Counted from the stretch's first letter, positions 51,821 to 61,266 are shown. The stretch is DNA of 64,000 nt from SIAQ01 sp964484265 (GCA_964484265.1 CAZAFH010000020.1:1-64000); one strand, 5' to 3'. Made by a program: numbers and translations. The notes: generated by a model from the letters alone, not told the origin.

Positions 51821-52242
51821 TTTTCGACCTCCATCGTAGGCAAGTTGTCCACCGGCTAGGCTCCCCAACACGGGTAGCTAACACCGCCGACAGAACATTC
51901 AACTTGCCCACGACAGAGGGCCAAGAATTCACGACGGACAGGCTGGGTTTTCGGGAAACCTTCGCAAGGTCCTGACAATGAAGTGGTTATGGATGACGAG
52001 AAAAAAAGACCGGTATTCAGGCGGGTAGTTTGAACTGAATATTCACTTTGGTGTCACTGATGACAGGGATCAAACGGATGATTCAAGCTGACAGGCAAAA
52101 GGAACAAAGAACAGACCGGTGTCACGTGAAGTGTCACGTTTTTGACGGCCGATAGGCTCTGGACCGTACCAACTGACCTTCACGAAACCCTGGAAAAACC
52201 GTGATTTGAAGGGTATCCGAAGTGTATCTGATAATCCTTTTG
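51821..52242. promoter_or_regulatory. Right-end non-coding region of the element
   Basis: No gene is seen. It holds GTATTCAG (52013-52020) and TGAATATTCA (52036-52045) at the same spacing as near the integrase promoter, GTGTCAC at 52051-52057, and the two-unit GTGTCACGT block at 52118-52140. These look like integrase/excisionase arm sites next to attR. It also serves as promoter region for the gene at 50915-51820. Confidence 0.6.
52118..52140 (+). repeat. Right arm-type repeat: two GTGTCACGT units
   Basis: It differs by one base from 8508-8530 at the left end. It lies 102 bp before the attR core. The same orientation at both ends fits integrase arm sites of an integrative element. Confidence 0.65.
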
Positions 52243-52290
52243 GGATTGCAAATCCGCCATCCCCGGTTCGAATCCGGGAGGGGCCTCTTT
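52243..52290 (+). repeat. attR core: 48-bp tRNA-Cys 3' segment
   Basis: It is identical to 8382-8429. Here even the anticodon stem is broken by the joined element sequence (TGGGA instead of GCGGA), and no tRNA 5' half precedes it, so it is a fragment. Chromosomal sequence resumes with thpR to the right. Confidence 0.85.
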
Positions 52291-52318
52291 TCAGGTCAAT
52301 TTTCTCTTTTGGGTTCGG

Positions 52319-52897
52319 TCACCCCTCGCCTTGCAGTTTTGCTCGGCCCAGGATGGCGTAGGTTGGGCCGTCGCGGGTTAGTTCGCTGCTCATCACCAGG
52401 ACTTCGCGAATGCGTGCTTCGCCTGCGGTCCATTCCGCGTATTTTCCGAGCGATTGCGCCAGCGCGTCGTGCGGGCCTTCGCCCTTGACTCGGCCGAGCG
52501 TGACATGGGGCTTGTAGGGCCGCATTTCAGGGCGGTACAGGCCCAATTCTTCGAGCCTCGATTCGAGTCCGCGATGCAGTTCCGTGAGTTGCTCGCTGCC
52601 CTCGCCAACACCTGCCCAAACGACCCGAGGCCGACGGGCGTTGGGGAAGACCCCGACAGCTTCGACCGTCGCCATGAAGCCGGGTAAAGCGGACGTCACC
52701 TGCTGGGCCGCTCGGCAAACGGTGATCGATTCGCGTTCGTCGACATCGCCGAGGAAGAGCAGGGTGATGTGCAGGTTATCGTACTCGACCCATTTGACGT
52801 CAGGCGCGATACCGGCGAGTTCGTCCTGGAGGGATGCTAAACGCTTTCGGATTGCTTGTCCGAGATCGATTGCAAGAAAGGTGCGAATACGTGCCAT
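52319..52897 (-). CDS. thpR: RNA 2',3'-cyclic phosphodiesterase (2'-5' RNA ligase family)
   Basis: 192 residues starting MARIRTFLAIDLG. The two HxT catalytic motifs are visible as LHITLLFLG and PHVTLGRV, at the spacing of the 2H phosphoesterase fold; length matches ThpR. It hydrolyses 2',3'-cyclic phosphate RNA ends. It is the first chromosomal gene right of attR. Confidence 0.93.
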   Translation of the reverse strand: MARIRTFLAIDLGQAIRKRLASLQDELAGIAPDVKWVEYDNLHITLLFLGDVDERESITVCRAAQQVTSALPGFMATVEAVGVFPNARRPRVVWAGVGEGSEQLTELHRGLESRLEELGLYRPEMRPYKPHVTLGRVKGEGPHDALAQSLGKYAEWTAGEARIREVLVMSSELTRDGPTYAILGRAKLQGEG

Positions 52898-52902
52898 GAG
52901 AA

Positions 52903-52931
52903 AATCCCCGGAACATGGTGTTTCGGGGATT
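52903..52931 (-). terminator. Hairpin AATCCCCG/CGGGGATT with short T-run
   Basis: Lies 44 bp after the stop of the glycine-zipper lipoprotein gene and just before thpR. On the minus strand the stem is followed by TTTT. It probably ends the lipoprotein transcript, or it attenuates thpR. Confidence 0.5.
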
Positions 52932-52974
52932 GTATGGTTGTGCGTTTGTTTGGCCGATCGGCAATGGCGAGCGG

Positions 52975-53556
52975 TTAGAATCGTCCGCGCCCGCCGATGA
53001 CGACACCAACGCCGACGGGCGGCGGAGGCGGGACGGGTTCGACGACATAGACGGGTCGAGGCTGAACATAGACGGGCGCCGGCTCGGCGACGATGACGCG
53101 CGGATTGCGGCGTGATTGCATGAAACTAATGACGTTGCTGCTCACGCCGTTGTCTTGCAGATAAAGGATTTCATTCGTGGTGAGCGCGAAGATCGAATTC
53201 GTTTGATCGATTTGGCGAATGATGATGTCGTCTGGAGTCCTGCGCTGAGCCATGTGGACGATGTCTTCGAGCCGCATTTGATTGCGGGCGGCGGCGTTGG
53301 CGGCGGCGATGGCGCGAGCGTGTTGGCGATCCTCCGCGCGATCGCGATCATTGCCTATCGCCGATCCGACGACGGAACCCGCGAGACCGCCGATGAGCGC
53401 GCCAGCGCCGGCATGGCGTGTGGCGCCGCCGATCAATGCGCCGGCGCCCGCGCCGAGAAGACCGCCGCTGACCGCGCCTTGCTGCGTGTTGTTCATCCCT
53501 GTGCAACCGCACTGCAAGAGCAGGAGCAGTCCCGGCAGCCACAGATTCTTGTTCAT
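52975..53556 (-). CDS. Glycine-zipper lipoprotein
   Basis: 193 residues from the ATG at 53556 with AAGGAG upstream. The signal peptide ends at LLLLLQCGC, a type II site. Residues 27-65 are Gly/Ala-rich (SGGLLGAGAGALIGG, repeated), the glycine-zipper 2TM pattern of SlyB/OmpA-associated proteins. A central domain (EDIVHMAQRRTPDDIIIRQI) and a Pro/Val-rich C-terminal tail follow. Probably an outer-membrane-associated structural lipoprotein. Divergent from the M16 peptidase gene. Confidence 0.85.
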   Translation of the reverse strand: MNKNLWLPGLLLLLQCGCTGMNNTQQGAVSGGLLGAGAGALIGGATRHAGAGALIGGLAGSVVGSAIGNDRDRAEDRQHARAIAAANAAARNQMRLEDIVHMAQRRTPDDIIIRQIDQTNSIFALTTNEILYLQDNGVSSNVISFMQSRRNPRVIVAEPAPVYVQPRPVYVVEPVPPPPPVGVGVVIGGRGRF

Positions 53557-53739
53557 CGAGGGACTCCTTCGCTTCCGAGACATTTTTCCCGCAGCGTCAA
53601 AACGCAGGCGGCGGAATATGCCAATTCCGGGTCGTTTCGTCAAGCGACCCTTGATTCGGTTTTCCCGACGTCGGCATGCGCCCTACAATGCACCCATCGG
53701 GCACAACATACCAAGTATCGGCACGCAGGAGATCATGGA

Positions 53740-56499
53740 ATGAATCGTATCGCAAGACCTGTGCGTTTCTTCACCATTGCCATCGCACTTCTCTTTTCTG
53801 TGGCTTCACCCAAACTCGCCCACGCCCAAAAGAACGATGCCCTCTACGAAAAAATCGTTACCATCGAAGGTATCACGGAATATCGCTTCAAGAACGGTCT
53901 CCGGTTGCTTTCCTATCCGGATCCGTCATCGCCGACCGTCACCGTCAATATGACCGTCCTGGTTGGGTCGCGCCACGAAGGTTACGGCGAAACCGGCATG
54001 GCTCATCTCCTCGAACATATGCTCTTCAAGGGCAGCAAACTCTACCCATCCTCTGCGGCGCTTGACAAGGCAATCCAGGGGCATGGGGCGGTTGATTACA
54101 ACGGCACAACCTGGACCGACCGCACCAACTACTACGAAACGCTTCCAGCGAATCCCAAGAACCTCGAGTTCGCCATCCAAATGGAAGCCGATCGGCTCGT
54201 CAATTGCTTCGTCAAACGCGAGGACCTGGCAGCCGAGATGACCGTGGTTCGCAATGAATTCGAAATCGGCGAGAACAGCCCCAGCCGAATCCTCAACCAG
54301 CGGATGATGGCCGCCGCGTTTGAATGGCATAACTACGGCAAGTCCACCATCGGCAATCGCGCCGACATCGAACGCGTGCCGATCGAACGCTTGCAAGCCT
54401 TTTACAAGAAATATTACCAGGTCGATAATACGGTCCTCATCGTCGCCGGCAAATTCGAGGAAAAGCTCACCCTCGCTCTCGTGAGCAAGTATTTCGGCAC
54501 GATCAAGGCGCCCGACCGCGTGCTGGATAAGCCTTACACGGAAGAACCCGCACAGGACGGCGAACGCGTCGTCACTCTGCGGCGCGTCGGCAAGGTGCCC
54601 GTCGTCGGGCTGATGTACCACATTCCCGCCGCCTCGCACGAAGATCACCCGGCCACGGAAATCCTCAGCATGATCCTCGGCGAGACGCCATCGGGCCGAC
54701 TGTACAAATCCCTGGTGCTGACGAAGAAGGCGACGAGCGTGTCCTACGACAACACGACCTGGTACGATCCCGGCGTGCTCGAAGTATCAGCGAACCTGGC
54801 GGACGGCATCGCTCCGGAATTGGTGCGTGACATCTTGATCGCCGACGCGGAGAAATTTGCCGACAAGCCCGCGACCAAGGAAGAAGTCACGCGAGCTGTG
54901 CGAAAGTACCTGGCGGCTCGCGAAAAACGCCTCGCGAAGAGCACGACCACGTCGATCGAATTGAGCGAATGGGTCGGCGCCGGCGACTGGCGCTTGCTCT
55001 TCGTTCATCGCGATCGCGTCGCCAAGGTCACGCCCGAGGATGTTACGCGCGTGGCGAAGAAGTACCTCAGACAGAGCAATCGCACGGTCGGCATGTTCAT
55101 CCCCACCAAGGAATCCGAACGCACGACCATTCCGCCCACGCCCGATATCGCCAAGCTGGTCAAGGATTTCAAGGGCGGCAAAGGCGTGGCTCAGGGCGAA
55201 GTCTTCGACCCGACGCCGGAAAACATCGAGAAACGCGTCAAACGCTTCACGCTTTCCAATGGCCTCAAGGTCGCCTATTTCCCGAAGAAAACCCGAGGCG
55301 AAACCGTCTCCGGCAGGCTCACGCTTCGGTTCGGCAGCGAGGAATCGCTCAACGGAAAAACCACCGCTGCCACCTATGTTGGCGCCATGATGACCCGCGG
55401 CACCAAGAATAAAACCCGCATCGAGATCCAGGACGAACTCGACATCATCAAGTCGTCGCTCAGCGTTGGCACCGGCGCTGGGACGTTGAGCGCCTCCTGG
55501 GAAAGCATACGCGAGATGCATGCCGACTTCCTCAAGCTACTCCACGAAGTGCTGCGCGAACCGGTTTTCCCCGAATCGGAGCTAGCCACGATTCGACAGA
55601 ACAGCAAGCAAAGCATCGAGAAGTCGATGGTCGATCCGCAGGGCATCGTCTTCCGCACGCTGGTGCGGAAACTTGATCCGTATCCCAAGAGCAGCATCCA
55701 CTACACGCCGACTTTCGAGGAGTCGCTTGAGCTTCATGCTAAAGTGACGCGCGATTCGGTTCTCGATGTCTATTCGCAAATCGGCGGCGATATCGGCGAA
55801 TTGGTGATCGTAGGTGATTTCGACCCGGAGGCGACGACCAAGCAATTCGAGGCCATCCTCTCCGGGTGGAAGACAAAGACCTCCTACAAGCGGATTCCGA
55901 CGATGTTGGTTGAAGGCATCAAAGGCTCACGCGATACGATCAACACGCCGGACAAGGAGAACGCCGTCTACGCAGCCGCGCTTAAGTTCAAGATGGACGA
56001 CAACTCGCCCGATTACGCCGCTCTGGAGCTCGGAAATTTCGTGCTCGGCAGCGGTTTTTCGTCGCGCCTCATGGATCGACTGCGAGTCCGGGAAGGCTGG
56101 TCGTACGGCACTGGTTCGTTGCTCTCCGTCGGGTCCAAGGATCCGGCGAGCCGATTCCTCGTTTATGCGTTCTGCAATCCCAAGGTCATCGACAATGTGG
56201 ACAAGGGCGCGCTCGAGGAAATTGAAAAGCTCCTGAAGGCCGGCATCACCGAGGAAGAATTGAAACTCGCCCGAGTCTCTCTGCTTGACGAGATGCGCGT
56301 CCAGCGCGGCAAGGACAGCGGGTTGGTGAGCATCCTGTCGAACGGGTTGTATCTAGGCCGCACTGCTGCCTGGCAGTCCGATATGGAGAAGAAAATCGCC
56401 GCCGTCACGGTGAAAGACGTGAACCGCGTGTTGGCGACCTATGTCTCTACGGGAAGACTGGTCACCGTTCGCGCCGGTGATTTTTCAAAGAAGAAGTAA
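53740..56499 (+). CDS. M16 family zinc metallopeptidase (insulinase/pitrilysin type)
   Basis: 919 residues from the ATG at 53740, which gives a clean signal peptide (RFFTIAIALLFSVASPKLAHA); AGGAG lies upstream. The inverted zinc motif HLLEH (89-93) is in the first domain with RNEFEIGENSPSRIL downstream. Two full M16 repeats are present, and the second lacks HxxEH as expected. It should act in the periplasm on peptides or small proteins. The open frame continues 208 codons upstream to 53116 but that part is the antisense of the lipoprotein gene. Confidence 0.93.
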   Translation: MNRIARPVRFFTIAIALLFSVASPKLAHAQKNDALYEKIVTIEGITEYRFKNGLRLLSYPDPSSPTVTVNMTVLVGSRHEGYGETGMAHLLEHMLFKGSKLYPSSAALDKAIQGHGAVDYNGTTWTDRTNYYETLPANPKNLEFAIQMEADRLVNCFVKREDLAAEMTVVRNEFEIGENSPSRILNQRMMAAAFEWHNYGKSTIGNRADIERVPIERLQAFYKKYYQVDNTVLIVAGKFEEKLTLALVSKYFGTIKAPDRVLDKPYTEEPAQDGERVVTLRRVGKVPVVGLMYHIPAASHEDHPATEILSMILGETPSGRLYKSLVLTKKATSVSYDNTTWYDPGVLEVSANLADGIAPELVRDILIADAEKFADKPATKEEVTRAVRKYLAAREKRLAKSTTTSIELSEWVGAGDWRLLFVHRDRVAKVTPEDVTRVAKKYLRQSNRTVGMFIPTKESERTTIPPTPDIAKLVKDFKGGKGVAQGEVFDPTPENIEKRVKRFTLSNGLKVAYFPKKTRGETVSGRLTLRFGSEESLNGKTTAATYVGAMMTRGTKNKTRIEIQDELDIIKSSLSVGTGAGTLSASWESIREMHADFLKLLHEVLREPVFPESELATIRQNSKQSIEKSMVDPQGIVFRTLVRKLDPYPKSSIHYTPTFEESLELHAKVTRDSVLDVYSQIGGDIGELVIVGDFDPEATTKQFEAILSGWKTKTSYKRIPTMLVEGIKGSRDTINTPDKENAVYAAALKFKMDDNSPDYAALELGNFVLGSGFSSRLMDRLRVREGWSYGTGSLLSVGSKDPASRFLVYAFCNPKVIDNVDKGALEEIEKLLKAGITEEELKLARVSLLDEMRVQRGKDSGLVSILSNGLYLGRTAAWQSDMEKKIAAVTVKDVNRVLATYVSTGRLVTVRAGDFSKKK

Positions 56500-56519
56500 T
56501 TGCTGTTGTTTGGCCAAAA

Positions 56520-56592
56520 AGCCCAGGGGTGAACGCAGCGAACCCTAGGATTGCGTGGATTATCCCAGGGGTTCGCCGCGCACTCCTGGGCT
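56520..56592 (+). repeat. Intergenic inverted repeat AGCCCAGG/CCTGGGCT (REP-like, terminator-like)
   Basis: Long imperfect hairpin followed by TTCCTTTTCCC, placed between the M16 and RNase Z-like genes. A related element (CCCAGGGA/TCCCTGGG) occurs at 63643-63671, which suggests an interspersed family. Confidence 0.55.
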
Positions 56593-56611
56593 TCCTTTTC
56601 CCTCGGATCTC

Positions 56612-57451
56612 ATGCTTGATAATGCTCCCGTATTGTCGTTTCACCATGCCGGACTTACTGTCGAAGGCTACTCCCGCGCGGCTGTGCAGTCGTATTGGCG
56701 CGTTCCTGAATTGAAGCTCTGCTTCGACGTCGGCGCTCATCCCTGGGACTTCATGGGAACGCCCAACTGCCTGGTCTCGCACACGCACCTCGATCATGTG
56801 GCGGCACTGCCTGTCTATATCGCGCGTCGGCGGATGATGAAGATGGAACCGCCCACCGTCTACCTTCCCGAATATGCGCTGGAAGACATCCGCCGATTGC
56901 TGATGATAATGCAGCGGTTGGATCGCGGCCGGCAGGCGTGCAATCTCGTCGGCGTGACCGCGGGGCAGGAGATCGAACTCTCACGCGAACATGTCGTCAC
57001 CGTCTTCGAGGCGACGCACACGATTCCCGCCGTCGGTTATGTGGTCTGGGAGCGGCGCAACAAACTCAAGGAGGAGTATCACGGCCTACCAGGCGACAAG
57101 ATTCGCGACCTGCGGCTTTCCGGCGTGAGCGTGACGCGCGAGATTCGCACGCCCTTGGTTGCTTACACCGGCGACACCAGCCCAGCGGGGCTGGATAATT
57201 ATCCGGCAGCGTTTGAAGCGAAGATCCTCATCACGGAGATGAGCTTCGTACGCGCGAAACATCGCCGGGATAAGATCCACAAGTTCGGGCATATGCATCT
57301 GGATGATTTCGTCGAGCGAGCCGATCGCTTCAAAAACGAGCTAATTATCTGTGGCCATTTCAGCACGCGCTACGGCACGGAAGAGGTTCGGCGCGTCGTG
57401 GAACGCAAGCTGCCTGAGAATCTGCGCAATCGAGTCAAACTTTGGCTATAG
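56612..57451 (+). CDS. RNase Z-like metallo-beta-lactamase hydrolase
   Basis: 279 residues from the ATG at 56612. SHTHLDHV (57, 59, 61, 62) supplies the metal-binding signature; FEATHTIPAVGYVV, YTGDTSP and IICGHFSTRYG supply the later ligands. The order fits the RNase Z/ElaC-like branch, though the protein is shorter and the exosite is not evident. It may process tRNA 3' ends or act on another phosphodiester. It stands alone. Confidence 0.8.
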   Translation: MLDNAPVLSFHHAGLTVEGYSRAAVQSYWRVPELKLCFDVGAHPWDFMGTPNCLVSHTHLDHVAALPVYIARRRMMKMEPPTVYLPEYALEDIRRLLMIMQRLDRGRQACNLVGVTAGQEIELSREHVVTVFEATHTIPAVGYVVWERRNKLKEEYHGLPGDKIRDLRLSGVSVTREIRTPLVAYTGDTSPAGLDNYPAAFEAKILITEMSFVRAKHRRDKIHKFGHMHLDDFVERADRFKNELIICGHFSTRYGTEEVRRVVERKLPENLRNRVKLWL

Positions 57452-57630
57452 CGCCGACAAGGTTTCCGCTGCCAATTGCATCAAACAGTAAACTTCGTGC
57501 GCATTTCCGTCCGATGCAAATAGTAACGCTACTGCATTCGTCGTGTTCCGACCTCGTTTCGCGCTCGGAGGATTTTGAGCGCTGAACGCGGGCCGTCGAT
57601 GCCCTCTCCACGGATGGAGGATTTTGCTGT

Positions 57631-58518
57631 ATGGACTTGCAACGATTCGGGCTAAAACGTCGTCCGTTTCCCTCGTCGCCGGATACGACGGCTTACTATC
57701 CCGCCTCTACCCACGAATCGGCTCTCACGCTCTTGCTCCACGGTCTGGAGGAGGATGAGTCCCTCGTCCTTCTGACCGGAGAACCAGGCACGGGCAAAAC
57801 GCTGCTCGCCTACATGCTTCTCGAAAAGCTCGGCGACACGGTAGAAAGCGCCTATCTTGCCAACAGCCATTTCGCCGACCGCTGCGCCTTGATTCAGGCG
57901 ATCCTGTATGACCTGAAGCTGCCATACGAGGAAACGAGCGAGCAGCATCTACGTCTTCGGCTTACCGATCATTTGCTCAAAACGATCGCCGACGGCAAAC
58001 GCACGGTGCTGGTCATCGACGAGGCGCATCTGCTCGGCGTGGACGTGCTGGAAGAACTACGCATGCTCGCGAATCTGCAGTCTGGCAGCGGGAAAGCCGT
58101 GCAAATCGTGCTGATTGCTCAGCCTGGGCTGCTTACTACGCTTGCCTACCCGAGCATGACCTCGCTCCGCCAGCGTATCGCCGTTCGGGCCGCGCTCAGT
58201 CCGATGCCGGCCGAGGAAGCGTATGATTATCTCGCTCACCATTTGCGAACGGCAGGCGGGAAGCCCGAAAAGATCTTCGACGAGACTGCACTCGAAGTCC
58301 TCGCCCGCGGCACTCATGGCGTGCCTCGCTGTTTGAATCAAGCTGCGGGGCAGGCTTTGACCTTGGCGGAGAACGGCGAACTGCCGACGGTTGATGCCGA
58401 GGCTGCGCTCGAAGCCCTGGCGATGCTCGGCCTCTCGGCGGAGGAAGCCGACGACAAGCCGGACCACGACGGCGAACCGAAGCACCCGAACATCCAGACT
58501 TTCTTCCGCACCGCGTAA
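57631..58518 (+). CDS. ExeA/MSHA-type AAA ATPase
   Basis: 295 residues. Opening FGLKRRPFPSSPDTTAYYP is typical of ExeA-like ATPases, then Walker A LTGEPGTGKT (48-57), Walker B VLVIDEAHLL (about 127-136), and SLRQRIAVRAALSPM sensor/arginine region. These work in secretion or polysaccharide assembly. It is followed 72 bp later by a CpsD-like gene, as in planctomycete exopolysaccharide-type clusters. Confidence 0.88.
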   Translation: MDLQRFGLKRRPFPSSPDTTAYYPASTHESALTLLLHGLEEDESLVLLTGEPGTGKTLLAYMLLEKLGDTVESAYLANSHFADRCALIQAILYDLKLPYEETSEQHLRLRLTDHLLKTIADGKRTVLVIDEAHLLGVDVLEELRMLANLQSGSGKAVQIVLIAQPGLLTTLAYPSMTSLRQRIAVRAALSPMPAEEAYDYLAHHLRTAGGKPEKIFDETALEVLARGTHGVPRCLNQAAGQALTLAENGELPTVDAEAALEALAMLGLSAEEADDKPDHDGEPKHPNIQTFFRTA

Positions 58519-58590
58519 ATCATTCTCGGCGATTTTCTTTTCGAGCGCTAAGCCGGAAGCGGCTGTAGCAAGAAAAAAGGGTACCGGCCA

Positions 58591-59547
58591 ATGGGCAGGA
58601 TGCTTGACAGTCTGAAGGCCACCGTCGTTGCGCGAGCCGCTCTTCCGTCGCCGGCCAGTCCCGCCGCCGCTCCGCCCGCGCAGGATTGCGTCGTCGATTG
58701 GGAAATCGCCGACGAGGTTCCGTTCATCGAAGTCGGCGATCCGAAGAAGAAAGTCGAACTCTCGCCAGGATTGCTCAAGCATCCGGCTCAAAAAACGACT
58801 CAGCCGCCTCACCTCGCCATCGAAAAAACCGCTGCCGTCAATCCCGCGCGCATCGTGCAGCTGGCGCCGGCAAAACCGATGGGCGTATCGTTCGAGCCTT
58901 GGCCCGGCGCAGCGACGACGAACATACACCCCGAGGTTATCGCTTATCATCAACCGGAACATCCCACGGCCGCTCAGTATGCCGGCCTGTTCGATGCGAT
59001 GATGGCGAACATAAATACCGCGACCAGCAAGACGCTGCTGATGCTTGGCTTGAAGGCGAACGTTGGCGCTACTACGGTGCTCGCGAATCTCGGCGTGATC
59101 GGGGCGCTGAAAAAATCAATGCGAGTCGTCCTGATCGACGCGAACGCTCGCCGATCGGGGTTGGCGCAGAAGTTTGGGCTGACTGCAGCCGTCGGCCTGG
59201 CGGAGGTCGCGGATGGCGCCTTGGCGATCGAGCAAGCGCTCGTGCCGACGCGCGCCGTCAATTTGCACCTTCTGCCGGCGGGAGTCTCGACGAAGTCGCG
59301 CCCTGCCGCGCGGAATGAGGCCATGCAATGGGTCACCGCCTGGCTGCGCGAACGATTCGACCTTCTCCTAATTGACGGCCCCGCCTTGGAAGACGCTGCC
59401 GAACTGACGATTCCTCTTGCCTTGGCCGACGGCACTTACGTCGTGCTGCCGCACGGCGAATCGAGCGCGAGCAAAACCGCCGTGCAGACGGTGCAGCGTC
59501 TCGGCGGCCGCCTGAGCGGGCTGGTTCATACATCCTTCGAGCAGTAA
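58591..59547 (+). CDS. CpsD/MinD-like P-loop protein with degenerate Walker A
   Basis: 318 residues. A Pro/Ala-rich 130-residue N-terminal region precedes a MinD-like domain: GLKANVGATTVLANL (about 153-167) replaces the GxxGxGKT lysine with Ala, VVLIDANARRSG is Walker A', and LLLIDGPALED is a Walker B. The loss of the Lys suggests a non-hydrolysing regulatory partner of the upstream ExeA-like ATPase. No Tyr-rich C-terminal tail is present. Confidence 0.75.
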   Translation: MGRMLDSLKATVVARAALPSPASPAAAPPAQDCVVDWEIADEVPFIEVGDPKKKVELSPGLLKHPAQKTTQPPHLAIEKTAAVNPARIVQLAPAKPMGVSFEPWPGAATTNIHPEVIAYHQPEHPTAAQYAGLFDAMMANINTATSKTLLMLGLKANVGATTVLANLGVIGALKKSMRVVLIDANARRSGLAQKFGLTAAVGLAEVADGALAIEQALVPTRAVNLHLLPAGVSTKSRPAARNEAMQWVTAWLRERFDLLLIDGPALEDAAELTIPLALADGTYVVLPHGESSASKTAVQTVQRLGGRLSGLVHTSFEQ

Positions 59548-59632
59548 TCCACCAATATCACGCTCGGCTAGGCTCGCCGGCGCATCCGCGTAGAATGTTT
59601 GCATGATCCGCTTCAACCATTGAGGTGCTGGC

Positions 59633-61006
59633 ATGCAAACTCTCTCCATCACACGTCTCTTACTCGTCCTTTCGCTGTCGATATTCTTCGCTCCTTTCGC
59701 TCCCGCTCAGACTCCACGCAAACCCAATATTATCTTTGTGCTCGTCGATGACATGGGCTACGCCGACCTTGGCTGCATGGGTTGCAAGGACATCAAGACG
59801 CCGAACATCGATCGGCTTGCTTCCGAAGGCGTGAAGTTCACGCAGTTCTACGCCAATGCCCCCGTTTGCACTCCGACGCGGGCCGCGTTTATCACCGGGC
59901 GTTACCAACAGCGTAGCGGACTGGAGTGGGCGCTCGGTTTCACGGCCGATCAGTATCGACGCAGCGGCGGCAAATGGGTTCCCGAGGCCGACAAGCTCGC
60001 TCCGGGTCTGACGCCCAACGGCCGATCGATCGCCCAACTTTTACGCATGCTCGGCTATCGCTGCGGCGCGTTTGGCAAATGGCATCTCGGCTTCCAGCCG
60101 CGCTTCAGTCCGCTTCGCCACGGGTTTCATGAGTACTTCGGCGTCTTGCTCGGGCATGCCGACTACTACACGTACAAATATTTTGACGGAACCTATTGCC
60201 TGCGCGAAGGCGACGAGCCGGTCAAGGCGAAGGGTTACCTCACCGATCTGATTAACAAGCGGGCTGTCGATTTCATCAACAAGAACGCCAAGGAACCGTT
60301 CTTTCTTTACGTTCCCCATCTGGCCGTTCATTTCCCCTTTCAAGGGCCCGATGATCCAAGCCAGGTGCTGACCAAGGAGAATCATAACAAGGGCACGCGG
60401 AAGATCTATGCCGACATGCTCGAACGCGTCGATCAGGGCGTGAGCAAAATGCTGGCGGCTCTGGAAAAAAACAAGATAACCGACGATACGCTCGTCGTGC
60501 TCGCCAGCGACAATGGCGGTTACTACCTGTCGGATAATTCGCCGCTGTTTCATCACAAAAGCACGCTCTGGGAAGGCGGCGTGCGCGTGCCATGCGTCAT
60601 GCGTTGGCCGAGTGTGCTTCCGAAGAATCAGGTCACGTCGCAAGTGGGGATCACGATGGACCTGACAGCTACGTTCCTCGCCGCTGCCGGTTTCAAGAAG
60701 GACGCGGCCACGCCGCTCGACGGCATCGACCTCACTCCGATCCTGACGGGTAAACAGAAAGAAGTCGCACGGACACTCTATTGGCGGATCGATCACGCAG
60801 GGCGAACCCAAAAATCGGTGCGCGACGGCGACTTGAGTTACATCAAGGACGGCATGATCGAGTTGCTCTTCGATCTTTCCACGGATGTCGGCCAACGCAA
60901 GAATCTCGTCTTTCGCCAACTCGATACCGTCGAGCGCCTTCGCCGTCAGCTGGCGGCATGGGAAGCCGAAATGGACAAAAGCGAACGCGAATTCCTCGTG
61001 AAGTGA
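59633..61006 (+). CDS. Sulfatase (type I, formylglycine-dependent)
   Basis: 457 residues. Signal peptide (LLLVLSLSIFFAPFAPAQ), then PNIIFVLVDDMGYAD (metal-binding Asp pair) and NAPVCTPTRAAF with Cys79-x-Pro-x-Arg83, the formylglycine site. GKWHLG and ASDNGGYY follow. It should cleave sulfate esters in the periplasm or outside. Planctomycetes carry many such genes for sulfated polysaccharides. A hairpin (61037-61102) follows the gene. Confidence 0.95.
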   Translation: MQTLSITRLLLVLSLSIFFAPFAPAQTPRKPNIIFVLVDDMGYADLGCMGCKDIKTPNIDRLASEGVKFTQFYANAPVCTPTRAAFITGRYQQRSGLEWALGFTADQYRRSGGKWVPEADKLAPGLTPNGRSIAQLLRMLGYRCGAFGKWHLGFQPRFSPLRHGFHEYFGVLLGHADYYTYKYFDGTYCLREGDEPVKAKGYLTDLINKRAVDFINKNAKEPFFLYVPHLAVHFPFQGPDDPSQVLTKENHNKGTRKIYADMLERVDQGVSKMLAALEKNKITDDTLVVLASDNGGYYLSDNSPLFHHKSTLWEGGVRVPCVMRWPSVLPKNQVTSQVGITMDLTATFLAAAGFKKDAATPLDGIDLTPILTGKQKEVARTLYWRIDHAGRTQKSVRDGDLSYIKDGMIELLFDLSTDVGQRKNLVFRQLDTVERLRRQLAAWEAEMDKSEREFLVK

Positions 61007-61036
61007 TCAGGCAAAGGAAAAGCCGCGCAAATTCTT

Positions 61037-61102
61037 GGCCACGGAAATACACGGAAGCGACACGGAAAAAATGGCACTAATTCGGTCTATTTTTCCGTGG
61101 CC
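61037..61102 (+). terminator. Inverted repeat GGCCACGGAAA/TTTTCCGTGGCC downstream of sulfatase
   Basis: Perfect arms of 10-11 bp with a 43-bp loop that itself contains repeated ACACGGAA units. It lies 31 bp after the sulfatase stop. It may act as a terminator or as a REP-like element; the T-tract is part of the stem, so termination is not certain. Confidence 0.45.
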
Positions 61103-61266
61103 CATTTGCCTTGCGCCTTTCCGCTTTGCGCCTCCGCGTGAGATTATCTACCGGAATAATTGACAATATCGAAATAATTGGCTTGACAATCGCCCTGGAC
61201 ACCCGCCAGAATGAAAGTGTGGTCGAAGCCAAATCCATCCGCCCGCATTTATCGAGGAAGCACATC

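Noticed and set aside
53116..53739. N-terminal extension of the M16 peptidase frame
   Set aside because: It is antisense to the glycine-zipper lipoprotein; a signal peptide follows the ATG at 53740.
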